DNA from: Actinomortierella ambigua
Taxonomy: Eukaryota > Mortierellomycota > Mortierellomycetes > Mortierellales > Mortierellaceae
DNA: 25,505 nucleotides
Assembly: GCA_016098155.1 (NCBI GenBank)
Contig: JAAAJB010000522.1
Coordinates: forward strand, 1-25,505
Reading direction: 5' to 3'
A program made the position numbers and the translations under genes. The notes under the pieces are model-generated. The model searched no databases. It worked only from the letters and a program-made list of their open reading frames with translations, and was not told where the DNA came from. Of this stretch, positions 1-9,750 are shown in pieces (the first letter of the stretch is position 1; each line of letters opens with the position of its first letter).

Positions 1-735
1 GTATCGTAGCCTCGACGGTACGTGCGTCCATTGTTGCGGTACTCTGGCGCGAGCAACTCTTCGGTCGACATGCTCCACCAGGCATCCGTGCCATGTTGCT
101 TGACCACGTCGATGATGTGGCCCACAGACGCATCCGTCAGCAGAGGCTCGTCGGTCTCGGTATCGTACATGACCGGGATGGGTACGCCCCAGGACCGCTG
201 GCGCGAGATGCACCACTCGGACCGCGACTGGACAAATGCATTCAGACGGCCACGAGCATTGTCAGGCAGGATGCGCACTCCCTCGATCGCCTTGAGGGCA
301 TCTTCCTTGATCGAGCCGACATTGGCAAACCATTGCGAGGTCGCGCGCAGGATCACGGGCTTCTTGGAGCGCCAGTCGTAAGGGTACTTGTGCAGATAGT
401 TGTGCTCGTGGATCAACGACCCCTTCTCGCTCAGCATCTCAAGCACCTTGGCTGTGCCGTCTCCCTGGACGGCCAACCCTTCCAGCTCGGGGCCGGCCTC
501 GTTGGTAAACTTGCCCAGGTCGTCGGCGGGGCAAAGTGCATCGATACGCAAGGGTGCACGCCTTGAAGTCGTATTTTCCAGGTCATGGCACCGTGCGCGC
601 CAGACCCGAGTTCGAATCGGCTCTAGTAGACGAGCTTGTTGGCATGGTAGATCACGGTCTTCATCCTCTGATGAAAGACAGTCAACAGGTAGGTCTCGTG
701 GTCCACATAAAGTGTTTTGTGCCCGTTGGCAAATG
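1..735 (-). pseudogene. Degraded partial copy of the mitochondrial isoleucyl-tRNA synthetase gene
   Basis: Positions 1 to about 545 match 5842-6385 of the intact IleRS gene with roughly ten differences, so about 98% by eye. On the minus strand this part still reads as IleRS catalytic core and runs off the left edge. Near 555 a two-base deletion breaks the frame. About 570 bp of the parent are then missing. The copy resumes at about 620-735 with sequence equivalent to 7030-7148 (exon 2), much more diverged (near 78% by eye). There a Trp codon of the parent (PVYW) is a stop codon (LVY then TAG at about 623-625). No HIGH-motif exon or targeting sequence follows. Beyond 735 the sequence continues as a match to about 9080. 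This is a non-functional duplicate. The part left of the window could not be judged. Confidence 0.85.
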
Positions 736-1017
736 CAGAAGGCGTGTTCCAGCGGCAAAGAAGACATCGACGCAACGCCTGCATGTTCATGGTCGCCAAC
801 ACCACCCTTGAAATGGTTTACTACTACATGGATATCCTAATACATTAGCGCGGCGCGCGTCTAGTTCCTCTAGAGTGTCTCCTCTATGGTTGCCCTCAAT
901 GGCGCCTTTGATTTTGTCACTGTTTTTCCCCTGATGCCTCCTCAAAAAATTCCTTGATTTCACCTCCTCGACTATCCCGCTCTCGCCTTTTTTTTGTCAC
1001 TTTCGATATTCTTGACG

Positions 1018-1025
1018 TATAAAAA
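1018..1025 (+). promoter_or_regulatory. TATA box of the disrupted secreted-protein gene
   Basis: A TATAAAAA motif follows a pyrimidine-rich tract. It aligns with the TATA box at 9487-9494 in the other duplication unit, at nearly the same distance from the start codon (about 250 bp). Confidence 0.6.
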
Positions 1026-1190
1026 CGATGAATCGATCCACACAGACACAGCTTATCGTCCTTCAACACCTTTGATTTGCGATAGCTGTCACTGCTCTCT
1101 AAAACCCTCATTAGCGTAAGCGCAGCCGAGACTGCTTGCAAGAGTGCCGATACCAAAGCCAAAGCTATTCTTCTTCTGCTTCCTGAGAAG

Positions 1191-1254
1191 GTAATCGCAA
1201 TACTGACCTTCACCATGCCTCCTCTTGCCCTAATATTTAAAAAAAATCACACAG
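1191..1254 (+). other. Probable 5' UTR intron of the disrupted secreted-protein gene
   Basis: A GTAATC donor after GAGAAG, a CTAAT branch-like site and an ACAG acceptor lie 12 bp before the start codon. The paralogous leader has the same arrangement at 9681-9740. Conservation of donor and acceptor in both copies supports a spliced leader. Confidence 0.5.
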
Positions 1255-1430
1255 AGATTCTCGACCATGCGTTTCGTTCCTATGTTCTTTTTGCTTGCTC
1301 TGCCATTGTTGGCGCTTGCCGATGTTGTCAACATCACCAAGATATGCATCAACGAGCCAAACTCCAACAAGCTTATTGTAGATGTGTGGTATAGCTGTGT
1401 CAGTGACACGGTCGTCACTAACCTCCTTAG

Positions 1431-1438
1431 GTTGAGAC
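1431..1438. repeat. Left target-site duplication of the MITE
   Basis: GTTGAGAC, identical to 1969-1976 on the other side of the element. The 8-bp length fits hAT integration. Confidence 0.88.
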
Positions 1439-1968
1439 CAGTGATTCGTACCGCAGTGTACCTCCGTACCGCAGGTCGCCATGGATTGGCAGGAAAACAT
1501 ATCCATGTACCGCATTCTGTACCGCATCACGAAGCGCCCAGCTGTCTGTGTACCGTTCGTACTGCAGGGGTAAAAGGGTTGCGCCGCAATGCGACCCAGG
1601 TGAGACCAAAAAATAAAAATAAAAGTGCCCGATTCGAACCAGTGCCATCTGGTCAAGTTTCAGTCGACTCAACAGCTCTTCCAAAATCCACAAAACTACT
1701 TTACTTTTTCCTTTTATAGCTGCGCTACGCTTGTTGGGAACCAGCTAGGTTATATGGCTATGTCAGCTAGGCTATATGGCTGTGAAATGTCTAGCGGGTG
1801 ATGCGTCGAGGGTGTCTGCACAATAAACTCGTAATTACATTGAAAAAGGTACCGCTACCGTACCGAGGGTCTCATGAATAGTTTTGCGTACCGTCAGGCG
1901 TACCGCGAGACCTTGTGAGTTTTGCGTACCGTACCGCAGAGCCATTTTTAGCGCGGTACGAATCACTG
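1439..1968. mobile_element. Non-autonomous hAT-type MITE, 530 bp
   Basis: The ends are perfect 16-bp inverted repeats: CAGTGATTCGTACCGC at 1439-1454 and its complement at 1953-1968. The element is flanked by the 8-bp direct repeat GTTGAGAC (1431-1438 and 1969-1976). An 8-bp target duplication with CAG-starting ends is the hAT superfamily signature. The subterminal zones are crowded with GTACCG/CGGTAC motifs (around 1466-1560 and 1850-1950), as expected for transposase binding sites. There is no long reading frame, so it would need a transposase in trans. It sits in the coding region of the secreted-protein gene. Confidence 0.88.
1605..1700 (-). other. tRNA-like (Pol III B-box-like) segment inside the MITE
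   Basis: Read on the minus strand, this stretch contains GGTTCGAATC, a match to the Pol III B-box core, preceded 45-60 bases upstream by an A-box-like stretch and followed by TTTT-rich sequence that could terminate Pol III. The T-stem does not pair well and I could not fold a full cloverleaf, so it is not a working tRNA gene. It may be a tRNA-derived relic captured by the element, or chance. Confidence 0.3.
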
Positions 1969-1976
1969 GTTGAGAC
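1969..1976. repeat. Right target-site duplication of the MITE
   Basis: GTTGAGAC, identical to 1431-1438. Discounting the element plus one copy leaves the host reading frame uninterrupted. Confidence 0.88.
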
Positions 1977-2363
1977 ACGACACGGATCTAACAACTCTAG
2001 ATATCACCTGCAATGGAGAGCGGCGTTATGTTAAATCTATCGAGGTTAGAAGCGACACTCCACGTTACGTTGGGGACACAATCTCGTTCACTGCTGATTT
2101 CCCAGACAAAAAAAGTTCGACCGATAATGATCTTATCGATCTTTTCTCGGAGATAGTGGTTGCTCTCGAAAAGCTACGTCTTGTAAGGAAAAAAAAAAGC
2201 TATACTTTTCATTTCCAGGCGTTCGGTTGGTTCAGAAGATATGCCACACGATGACGGAGAGGCCAAAGAGTCCGAGGAATATGAAAAAAAAGTTTATTGA
2301 GATCACGCAGTAATGTTAGTGACATTGAATGGGGCAGAGAAAGAAGGATAACTAAAGGCTGGG

Positions 2364-2462
2364 CTACAGGTCATCGTTCCCATGTTGCCAGTCCATAATC
2401 TCGTGCGTAAGTCTTCTGATCTTATCTGATAACTGCTTTCTAACCGCGACTTTGGGTGGCAT
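2364..2462 (-). other. Conserved short reading frame in the duplicated 3' flank (32 aa)
   Basis: ATG at 2462 opens a 32-residue frame rich in basic residues (VRKQLSDKIRRL). The matching stretch in unit B (about 10330-10436) keeps VRKQLADRIKK but has GTG instead of ATG and a two-base length difference that changes the frame. Conservation at the protein level suggests a former coding exon, but no full gene can be built. Not recognised. Confidence 0.25.
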
Positions 2463-2689
2463 GGCGAGCGTTGAATTATCATCCCCTCTCGCCGCCACCT
2501 CAAAGACTGCTGTTCTGCGCGATCTGTCTGGCAACGCGGTCTACCTCAACAGTTCACTCGCAGAGCTTTGCTTTGATGCGATATGCCATGGAGATCGGAA
2601 CACGATCCATCAGGAGCTATGCGAAAGGAGGCGGCTCGATGTGAGACTGGTTCTTTACTTCACAGCCATACCTACATATTTTACCTTGA

Positions 2690-3210
2690 GCACGTTGATC
2701 CTTTTCCAGCATCTTCAGCATCATCTAGCATGTCCCACGAGTCTATCGTCGATAAAATCCTTCAACGGTAACATAGATTCTGTTCTTGTTTGTCCTCTCT
2801 CGTCCCATTTCAACCATTGCCACGGGGATGCTAGCTCGTCTTACCCTGATTTTTCTCTCCATTCATATCCCCGGCTCCTCCTTCTGTCCCGCACAATGTA
2901 TTTAAAAGAGGTACATGACCATCACTATGGCTTATATCGAGGCTTCAAGTCAATATTATCTCAATTTCGAGGTGATCTCTAGCTGGGTCAATGACAGTGT
3001 CATCGACAATATTGATTTCGCATTCAGAGGTGACATAGAGACCATTGAAGCTATCAGCGATGAGTGTCGCCACAATCTCGAGCTTGATGCACAGAGCGGC
3101 GGCTAACTCGATGTTTTGAATAGTGCCAAGGTATTCGCTCAGGTCACTGGCGCTCATGGCAAGACTATTGGTGGACATATCTGGCTATTCAGGACGGTCG
3201 ACTCGTATTC
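2690..3210. other. Possible small unrecognised gene, strand uncertain
   Basis: On the plus strand, an ATG at about 2732 (MSHESIVDKILQR) follows an AT-rich box and aligns with an ATG at about 10738 in unit B (MSHDSRVPSL). A frame at 2915-3106 (63 aa) ends in TAA and then continues in the same frame with a protein-like stretch (AKVFAQVTGAHG). On the minus strand, 3178-2945 is a clean 77-residue ATG-started frame (MSTNSLAMSASDLSEYLG). The two overlap antisense and I cannot decide between them. No family recognised. Confidence 0.25.
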
Positions 3211-3239
3211 ATGAAGGCTGATTCAATTATTTTCCACTA

Positions 3240-4280
3240 GCATACCATTGAATAGTAGTAAAGAAAAAGAAGAGTTGAAAGCATGATCCTGTGGGAAATT
3301 GTCCTTTCAGGGTTGTGACCAAACCATCCTCGGTCACCCTCAAGCTCTCCTTTGCACGAGCTGTGCCGTTTTAGTTTTTCTTTGGCATGAAGAATAAAGC
3401 TTGTGTCCGCGAAGGGGTATAGAGCGGTAGAAAGAAGACAAAGCGTGAGGAAGTGCGAGAAAGTGCGAGAGTGAGAGTTGACAGAATAAACCATGTGCTC
3501 CCAATCTGCTTCCACGTCATAGACTTTCTCTCTGTCCCTCCCTCCCCATATCGACTCTCATTGGTTAACTGCGATAACCATCGGGGAAGTCGGACCGAAT
3601 TGGCATGTTGGTTTTCGTTCCAGTACAAGAACAGCAGTTTGTCTTCGAATGGAGGTCGGTCCACGTCAATAGCATTGATCTTGGATCCGACGCACCGCGG
3701 GAAACGGCTCATGCTCTCGCGATCATGCGACGTTGCCAACCAGCTCTTGAACCTCAGGTTATGGGGCTTACAGCTCTCGCGGTGGTCAGACCATCTGAGT
3801 CTGGACTTCTGTCTGGATCAAAAGAACCCGAGGGGCCATTGGCCCCGCAGCAGCCATGGGAGGTTTCCAATAGCCCAGAAATTGACAACTAGAGGAGGCG
3901 CGGCTCGAAGATCACGTCGGTGCTGGCTGTCGTGATGAGTTCAAACCGGATTCTTTTGTGGGGAGGGCGAGAAACTCAACTCGTTCTACGACTTGCCTTG
4001 GAGTAAAGTAGCTTGAAAAAAAATGGGGAGAGTAAAAAAGTTTTGCCTTTTTCTTAGCTCTCTCTTTTTTCTCGACCGCGGAACCATCCACTCATGCAAA
4101 CACGAGCCATGAGAGTAGGGCCATTGAATCAATAAAACCTAGATTGCATTTTCTCTGTGGGAAACCGGTAAAAAAAAATGACAAGTCGACATACAATGAC
4201 TCGGTTCTATTTGAGTATCTAGAAACGCAAAAACACACCTACACATACACCAGACAAAAGACTACACAACTAAAAACTAC
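3240..4280. other. No recognisable gene
   Basis: Several overlapping frames exist on both strands (for example 3453-3935 plus, 3739-3371 minus). None has a recognisable motif or a supported splice structure. Positions 4010-4260 are A-rich and are probably the 3' flank of the IleRS gene. Confidence 0.4.
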
Positions 4281-4286
4281 CGACTT

Positions 4287-7200
4287 CTACAATAATGCAG
4301 GAGCCACCTCACGAACAACAGGTTCGCAGCGTGCGCACAAATGGCCCTCCGTCTCCGCCACATACTTCCAGCAGCGAGGGCACTTGTGCAGGGCCGCCTT
4401 GCGCGCCACCAGCTTGCACGAGCCCACGCGTGGGATCATCACCTCGCGCACAAAGACCTCGTTGTCGCCACCATCCTTGACTCCCTCGACCTCGCTGTCT
4501 TTGACCAACGTCACATCCGACGTGATGAACAGCTTGGCCAACAGATCCTTGTACTCCTCGGCCAGCGTGGCCAGGGCCGTCGACGACTCGTTCGCGGGGA
4601 CGTGCAACTCCAGATCGGCCTCGAGCGAGGACCGGATCATCTTGGCCGTGCGAGCCTGCTCCAGCAACTGGTTAGCCTCTTGGCGCAGGTGCCTCAGCAC
4701 GCGGAAATCCTCGACCAGCGCCTTGTTGTTCCATTCTTCGGGCAGATGCAGCCAACCCGTGCGGAACACAGATGGCTGAGGCGTTGTGAAGCAATCACGG
4801 TAGTGCTGGTAGACTTCCTCGCCGAGATGGGGGGCGAGTGGGGAAAGACTCTTGTTGAAGGCGTTCAGTGTCTATTTCAGAATAGGAAGCAGAGAGGAGG
4901 GAGTATGTGTGCGTGTGTTAGATTTTTTGTCCGCATGGGGGAACGACGAAATAAGGCCAATCCTAACCTAGAAATAAAGAAAAAATAGAAAAAATAAAAA
5001 AAAGACAACAACATACATGGAAAAGAACGGTCTGGATAGCGCGACGCTGCTGGCTCTTCTCGGGATCCGAGTACAGGCTATCCTTGACGACATCCAGATA
5101 CAAGCTGGAGAGTGTCGTGCTCGTCAGGTACTGGAGCTGAGTAAAGACGCGATGGAACATGTGGTCGTCATAGCCGGCCTCGACGGCCTTGCCAAACTGG
5201 TACACCTCGGACAGCATGAACTGGTCCAGCTTGGACAGTTGATCATATTGCAGGCTGTCCCGCTCGTGGAACCCTTGCAGGTTGCCCAGCATGAAGCGAG
5301 CCGTGTTGCGGAACTTGCGCACCGACTCTTGCACCTGTGTCAGGATCGTCTTGCCGATCGCCACATCCTTGGTGTACTCCGACGATGCTGCCCACAGACG
5401 CAACACATCCGTGCCATACGCTGGGTCCTTTTGGAGGTTCTATAAGTCGAGATATAAAGGAGGAGGAACAGGTGTCAGATGATTGTCCAGTCGAATATAT
5501 TCTCTCTCTCTCTTTCTTTTTTCCACTCGTTATTGATCATTCACGCCAAAACATCTGCTCTCACCTTGCCACCAAAGATGACAATCGACGGCTCGACAGT
5601 GTTGCCCACCGACTTGCTCTGCTTGAATCCCTTGGCGTCCAGCAAGAATCCGTGCGTGATCAACGTCGCATAGGGAGCCTTGCCCGTCAAGGCGACGCTG
5701 GTCAGCAGCGACGACTGGAACCATCCACGATGCTGATCACTTCCCTCGCTGTAGACGTCCGCGACATACGGCAGATGCGGCCGAGGCATCTTCTCCTCGA
5801 TCATGGTCCAGCTGGTGCCGCTGTCGAACCACACATCCATGGTATCGTAGCCTCGACGGTACGTGCGTCCATTGTTGCGGTACTCTGGCGCGAGCAGCTC
5901 GTCGGTCGACATGCTCCACCAGGCATCCGTGCCATGTTGCTTGACCACGTCGATGATGTGGCCCACAGACGCATCCGTCAGCAGAGGCTCGTCGGTCTCG
6001 GTATCGTACATGACCGGGATGGGTACGCCCCAGGACCGCTGGCGCGAGATGCACCACTCGGACCGCGACTGGACAAATGCATTCAGACGGCCACGAGCAT
6101 TGTCAGGCAGGATGCGCACTCCCTCGATCGCCTTGAGGGCATCTTCCTTGATCGAGCCGACATTGGCAAACCATTGCGAGGTCGCGCGCAGGATCACGGG
6201 CTTCTTGGTGCGCCAGTCGTAAGGGTACTTGTGCAGATAGTTGTGCTCGTGGATCAGCGATCCCTTCTCGCTCAGCATCTCAAGCACCTTGGCCGTGCCG
6301 TCTCCCTGGACGGCCAACCCTCCCAGCTCGGGGCCGGCCTCGTTGGTAAACTTGCCTAGGTCGTCGACGGGGCAAAAGGCATCGATGCGCAAGGGTAGAC
6401 ACGCCTTGTAATCGTCCATACCGTGGCCGGGCGCCGTGTGCACCAGACCCGAGCCCGAGTCGGCCGAGACATAGTCGGCGGCAATGAATGGCATCGTCTC
6501 ACCCGTCATCGGGTGCTTGTACTTGGATCCTAACAGCTCTGCACCCGTCAGCTGACCCAAAAGCTCGAACTGCGGCATGACCGTGTCCTCGCCTTGCTTC
6601 TTGGCGAACCGTGTGTGCATCTCATCCATGCGCTCGGTCGCGGCCAGGTAAACCTTGTCGGCACCGCCTGTGCTCGCCTTGAACAGCGTGTACGACAACT
6701 TGGGGTGCACTGCCACAGCGCGGTTAGCTGGCAGTGTCCATGGCGTGGTCGTCCATACTACGGCCTCTAACGTTGTTTTGGGCGGTAATAATGAGGCTAA
6801 CTTGGCGGCTATGGTAGTGATTACAATAGAAAAAAAAAGTTGAAACAGGTGAATAAAATGAGTCATTTCCCGTTGGTTCGATTTTACTGAATCCAGATTA
6901 TTATTATTTTTTAAATCATCTCCATATGGAACACTTACATGGTTGATCGGTCTCAAACGCAACCCAAGCCGACCGCGACTTGTGGTCGTCCTTGTACTCG
7001 AGCTCGGCCTCGGCCAGTGCGGTGCGGGACGATGGGCTCCAGTAGACGGGCTTGTTGGCACGGTAGATCAAGCCCTTCTTCATCATCCGATGAAAGACCG
7101 TCAGCTGGCGGGTCTCGTAGTCCTTGTCAAGTGTTTGGTACCCGTTGTCAAAATCGCCCATGATACCGTACGACAGAAAATCCTTCTTTTGGTTCGCGAT

Positions 7201-8103
7201 CGCCTCCAACGCAAACTTGCGGGCTGTCTCGCGCACCTCGGTCGGAGTCAGTGCTGAGACATCGGCAGTGGTTTTTCCATCGGAGGACGATGACGACTTG
7301 TTGGCCTTGAGTGCACTAAGGGCCTTGAGCTCGATGGGCAGGCCGTGGCAGTCCCAACCGGGACGGTAGTCGACCTTGTGGCCCTTGAGCACCTTTTGAC
7401 GGTTGACAAAGTCCTTGATCAGCTTATTGAGCGCGTGGCCCAAATGCAAGTTGCCGTTGGCATATGGTGGGCCGTCGTGCAGGACAAACAGCTCGCCGGG
7501 GTTGTGTTCACGCTTTGGAAAGGGGGAGAGGGGGAGGAGGAGGGGCAATAATTAAGTTAATATCATATTTGAAAGAGAGGCAGGGGCCAATTTCCTTTCC
7601 CACAAACGATTCGAGGCCTGCCGTTCATTTACCTGCCAGCAATACAGCTCCGATGTGCACCGCGGACGGAACTGGGCCTCGACTGCAGCACCACCAGAGC
7701 GCAAGGGAAAGTCTGTCTTGGGAAGGAGGAGGGTGGGTGCAAACGTTTGATCAGGCTTCTCCTTAGGTGCCTTCTTGGCTGCCTTGCCGGTAGCAGCGAC
7801 AGCAGGGTTGTTAGCAGGAGGAATGTTGTTGGTCGTGGAGGCCATGGTGGTTCGAATGGACGTTGAGAATGGTTTTTTTGACGGGAGGGCGTATGGTGCA
7901 GGTGAGAGGCGGGTGTGGGAGCAGAGTGGCGCCTGAGAGGGGTTGGATCGAATGCTGTGTAGTGTTCTTGCAGGTGTCGTTGTGGTCGACGTAAGAGAAT
8001 GATATGTAGTGGTTCGGACAGACACTTGTTGTATCCCGATGGTGCGGTGAAGGGGGACAAGGCGGAGAGTGCCCGAGGTTTTATAGGCGATATGGCCCAG
8101 CAT
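4287..8103 (-). CDS. ISM1: Mitochondrial isoleucyl-tRNA synthetase, five exons, 1098 aa
   Basis: Charges tRNA-Ile with isoleucine, most likely in mitochondria. Exons on the minus strand: 8103-7633, 7512-6939, 6808-5565, 5439-5017 and 4871-4287. All four introns (120, 130, 125, 145 bp) are GT-AG, and joined in phase they give one open frame. The first ~85 residues are rich in Arg/Ser/Thr and end in KKPFSTS, a targeting-peptide style. An alternative downstream ATG gives MASTTNN and could make a non-mitochondrial form. Class I motifs are visible: HLGH at residues 180-183 (HIGH), GWDCHGLPIE shortly after, WTTTPWTLPAN in the editing domain, ISRQRSWGVPIP, and KQSKS at 744-748 (KMSKS variant). The anticodon-binding region follows, and the C-terminus has a zinc site, CPRC at 1068-1071 and CARC at 1083-1086. 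Length is usual for the family. Part of the gene is duplicated as a pseudogene at the left end. Confidence 0.93.
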
Positions 8104-8163
8104 GGTGAGAAACAGAGGATATACTCCTACACCGATCACAAACACTTGCCGCAAGCAGGCAAT

Positions 8164-8180
8164 ACACACACACACACACT
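8164..8180. repeat. Short (CA)n microsatellite
   Basis: A run of about eight CA units lies roughly 65 bp upstream of the IleRS start codon, in its probable leader or promoter. Confidence 0.6.
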
Positions 8181-8209
8181 AACAACCGGAAAGGATGAGC
8201 AAGAGAGAT

Positions 8210-8700
8210 AAGGACTTTGGCTAGCTGACTGCGGCAGCTCTTCTTCTTTCTTCTTCTTCACTAACAAGGGAGCGAGGGGGAGGGGGAAGGGGGGAATGTG
8301 TCAATGGGCAGGCTGCTGATCAGGCTGCATGAATGAATGGAACACCATTTCGGAATCAGGCACACCCTCAAGCAGTCACTTTTTGGCTCAATCGAGTCAT
8401 TTTGAAGAAAATTGGTGGCAACGCGTCTTTTTCTCCCTGCTCAGAAATCCCCCCTTCCCGATAACTATATAGTCGCTACATTTTTCTGCGCTTGGAGCAA
8501 TTCTGGCCTCCACTTGCTGGAGCGCCTCCTCTTTCCACCATCAATCCCTCTCGTTGCTCATAGTGCAGTGATTGAAGGACGTCCTTACGACATGAAATAA
8601 ATGGAAAACAAGACTTGGTGTCTTCGAGAAGAACAACATGTATGTCATGCTGAACACTGTGCTCCTCAATCTATGTTACCGATAACCATATTACCGTCGA
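8210..8700. other. Non-coding stretch upstream of IleRS
   Basis: Contains TTC/CTT-rich and G-rich low-complexity runs (about 8240-8300), probably the IleRS promoter side. No gene, RNA or clear TATA box seen. The hAT relic begins just beyond it. Confidence 0.4.
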
Positions 8701-8719
8701 GCCCCGAAAACTCTACCGC

Positions 8720-9063
8720 ATGCTAGAGAATCATGGCAGTAATCAAAGCAACATCAGTATGACGTCCATCGACTTGGAAATCAGGCGGTACAGGGCGCTT
8801 ATTGAGGCCAACACGACCGAACCACCGGACAAGAACGAATCTTTTGCATGGTGGCGAACAAACAGGGAGCAACAGCCTATTTTATCAAAGGTCACCCGTG
8901 AATACTTGTCGGCTCTCTCTTCATCCGTGCCCTCGGAGCGACCCATTAGCCTTGCCAACGGTGTCATAACGAAAAAGATCAAAAGAATACTTACGACGGT
9001 GCACTTGTACGTGAAACGTGCGTCATGGCGATCGACTGGGACAAGTCTCAGCAAACCCATCTC
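8720..9063 (+). pseudogene. hAT transposase relic, C-terminal dimerisation domain only
   Basis: The frame reads like the hAT C-terminal dimerisation region: an EIRRYRALIEA lead-in, then FAWWRTN (the conserved WW), PILSKVTREYLSA, the hallmark SVPSERPIS, ANGVITKKIKRI, and TVHLYVK. This follows the family order of WW-x-N, P-L, YL, SVPSER and the final helix. The RNase H-like catalytic core and DNA-binding zinc finger that should precede it are absent from the 500 bp upstream. The frame then runs into unrelated sequence to a stop at 9163. I saw no inverted repeats around it, and nothing ties it to the MITE at 1439-1968 beyond superfamily. Confidence 0.75.
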
Positions 9064-9486
9064 TATACCATGTAGCACAAAGACAGAAGGTGGGCTTCCA
9101 GTAGCAAAGAGGGCATCGATGCAGCACCTACATATGTCCGGGTGGTCGTCAACCTCCCCTTAGAATCGCTCTCAGCCGCCGCCTTGTCGGAAGTAAGAGT
9201 CTTGAATTCGCCTTGTGCCAACACCCCCCCTCCTTCCTCCTCTCTTTTCTTTTCTCATACCATTTAATGTCACCCTGGGAATGCTATACCATTACATGGA
9301 CATCCCTGCTGTTTGTTTCCATGTCCTTCAGATGGCTCAGAAGACAAGGGGGTAGATGCAGACTCCACCAGACTACATTAGCTCAGCACGGACTAGTTCT
9401 TCCAGTGTCTCCTTGTCTCCGTTTTTTTTTACCGATGCCTCCTTTCCCCTCCCCCCTTTTTTTCTTCTCTTTCGACATTCTTGGCG

Positions 9487-9494
9487 TATATAAA
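9487..9494 (+). promoter_or_regulatory. TATA box of the secreted-protein gene
   Basis: TATATAAA after a T/C-rich tract, 257 bp upstream of the start codon. It is conserved in position with TATAAAAA at 1018-1025 in the duplicated copy. Confidence 0.65.
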
Positions 9495-9680
9495 CGGTGC
9501 GCCGGTGCACCCAGACACAGCTTATCCATTCAACACCTTCGATTTGCAACAGCATCCAATCCACTGCTCTTTGAAAACCCTCTTCAACGTAGGTACCATT
9601 GAAGTCACATACAAGAGTGCCAAAACCAAAGCCAAAGCCGAAAACATGTTTTCTTATTCTTCCTTTGTTTCTTGAGAAGG

Positions 9681-9740
9681 GTAAAAACAACACTGATCCT
9701 CACCATACTTCCTATTGCCTATTATTCAAAACAATCACAG
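9681..9740 (+). other. Probable 5' UTR intron of the secreted-protein gene
   Basis: A GTAAAA donor after GAGAAGG and a CACAG acceptor 10 bp before the start codon. The paralogous leader has the matching pair at 1191-1254. Confidence 0.5.
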
Positions 9741-9750
9741 ATTCACACCA

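Larger units (their letters stand above)
1267..2170 (+). pseudogene. Small secreted-protein gene interrupted by a MITE
   Basis: The 5' part encodes a signal peptide (hydrophobic run ending LPLLALA) and then a segment like the protein at 9751-10122: ITKICI, IVDVWYSC. Coding breaks at 1438, where a 530-bp element is inserted, and resumes after the right target duplication at 1977 with DTDLTTLDITCNGE and YVGDTISFTADF, matching VGDTISLDA in the paralogue. If the element and one target duplication are discounted, the frame is continuous across the site, so the gene was open when hit. The end is less clear: the paralogue's VNC-stop is replaced by a longer reading that stops at 2254. Without splicing of the element the protein would switch to element-encoded residues after about 57 codons. 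Function unknown in either copy. Confidence 0.8.
1..2660 (+). repeat. Duplication unit A (degraded copy of 5842-10650)
   Basis: The order of matching blocks is the same in both units: 1-545 with 5842-6385; 620-735 with 7030-7148; 735-830 with 9080-9175; 810-1190 with 9280-9680 (promoter and leader of the secreted-protein gene); 1267-1438 plus 1969-2170 with 9751-10120; and 2280-2660 with 10220-10650. Unit A lacks the IleRS 5' end and the hAT relic, and has gained a MITE. Weak similarity may extend to about 2780 against 10815. This is a segmental tandem duplication in direct orientation, separated by the IleRS 3' half. Confidence 0.85.

Noticed and set aside
3371..3935. Opposed frames of 122 aa (minus) and 160 aa (plus)
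   Set aside because: They overlap each other, show no motif, and no splice sites or promoter favour either.
4341..6359. Long plus-strand frames, up to 340 aa
   Set aside because: They lie antisense to IleRS exons, whose minus-strand translation carries all the class I synthetase motifs. The plus frames are GC-driven shadows.
7552..8175. IleRS start at 8175
   Set aside because: That codon is GTG inside a CA repeat. The ATG at 8103 is followed by a targeting-peptide-like sequence and is the better start.
8743..9078. Minus-strand frame of 111 aa with a hydrophobic segment
   Set aside because: It is antisense to the hAT dimerisation domain, which has recognisable WW and SVPSER motifs. The minus frame has none.
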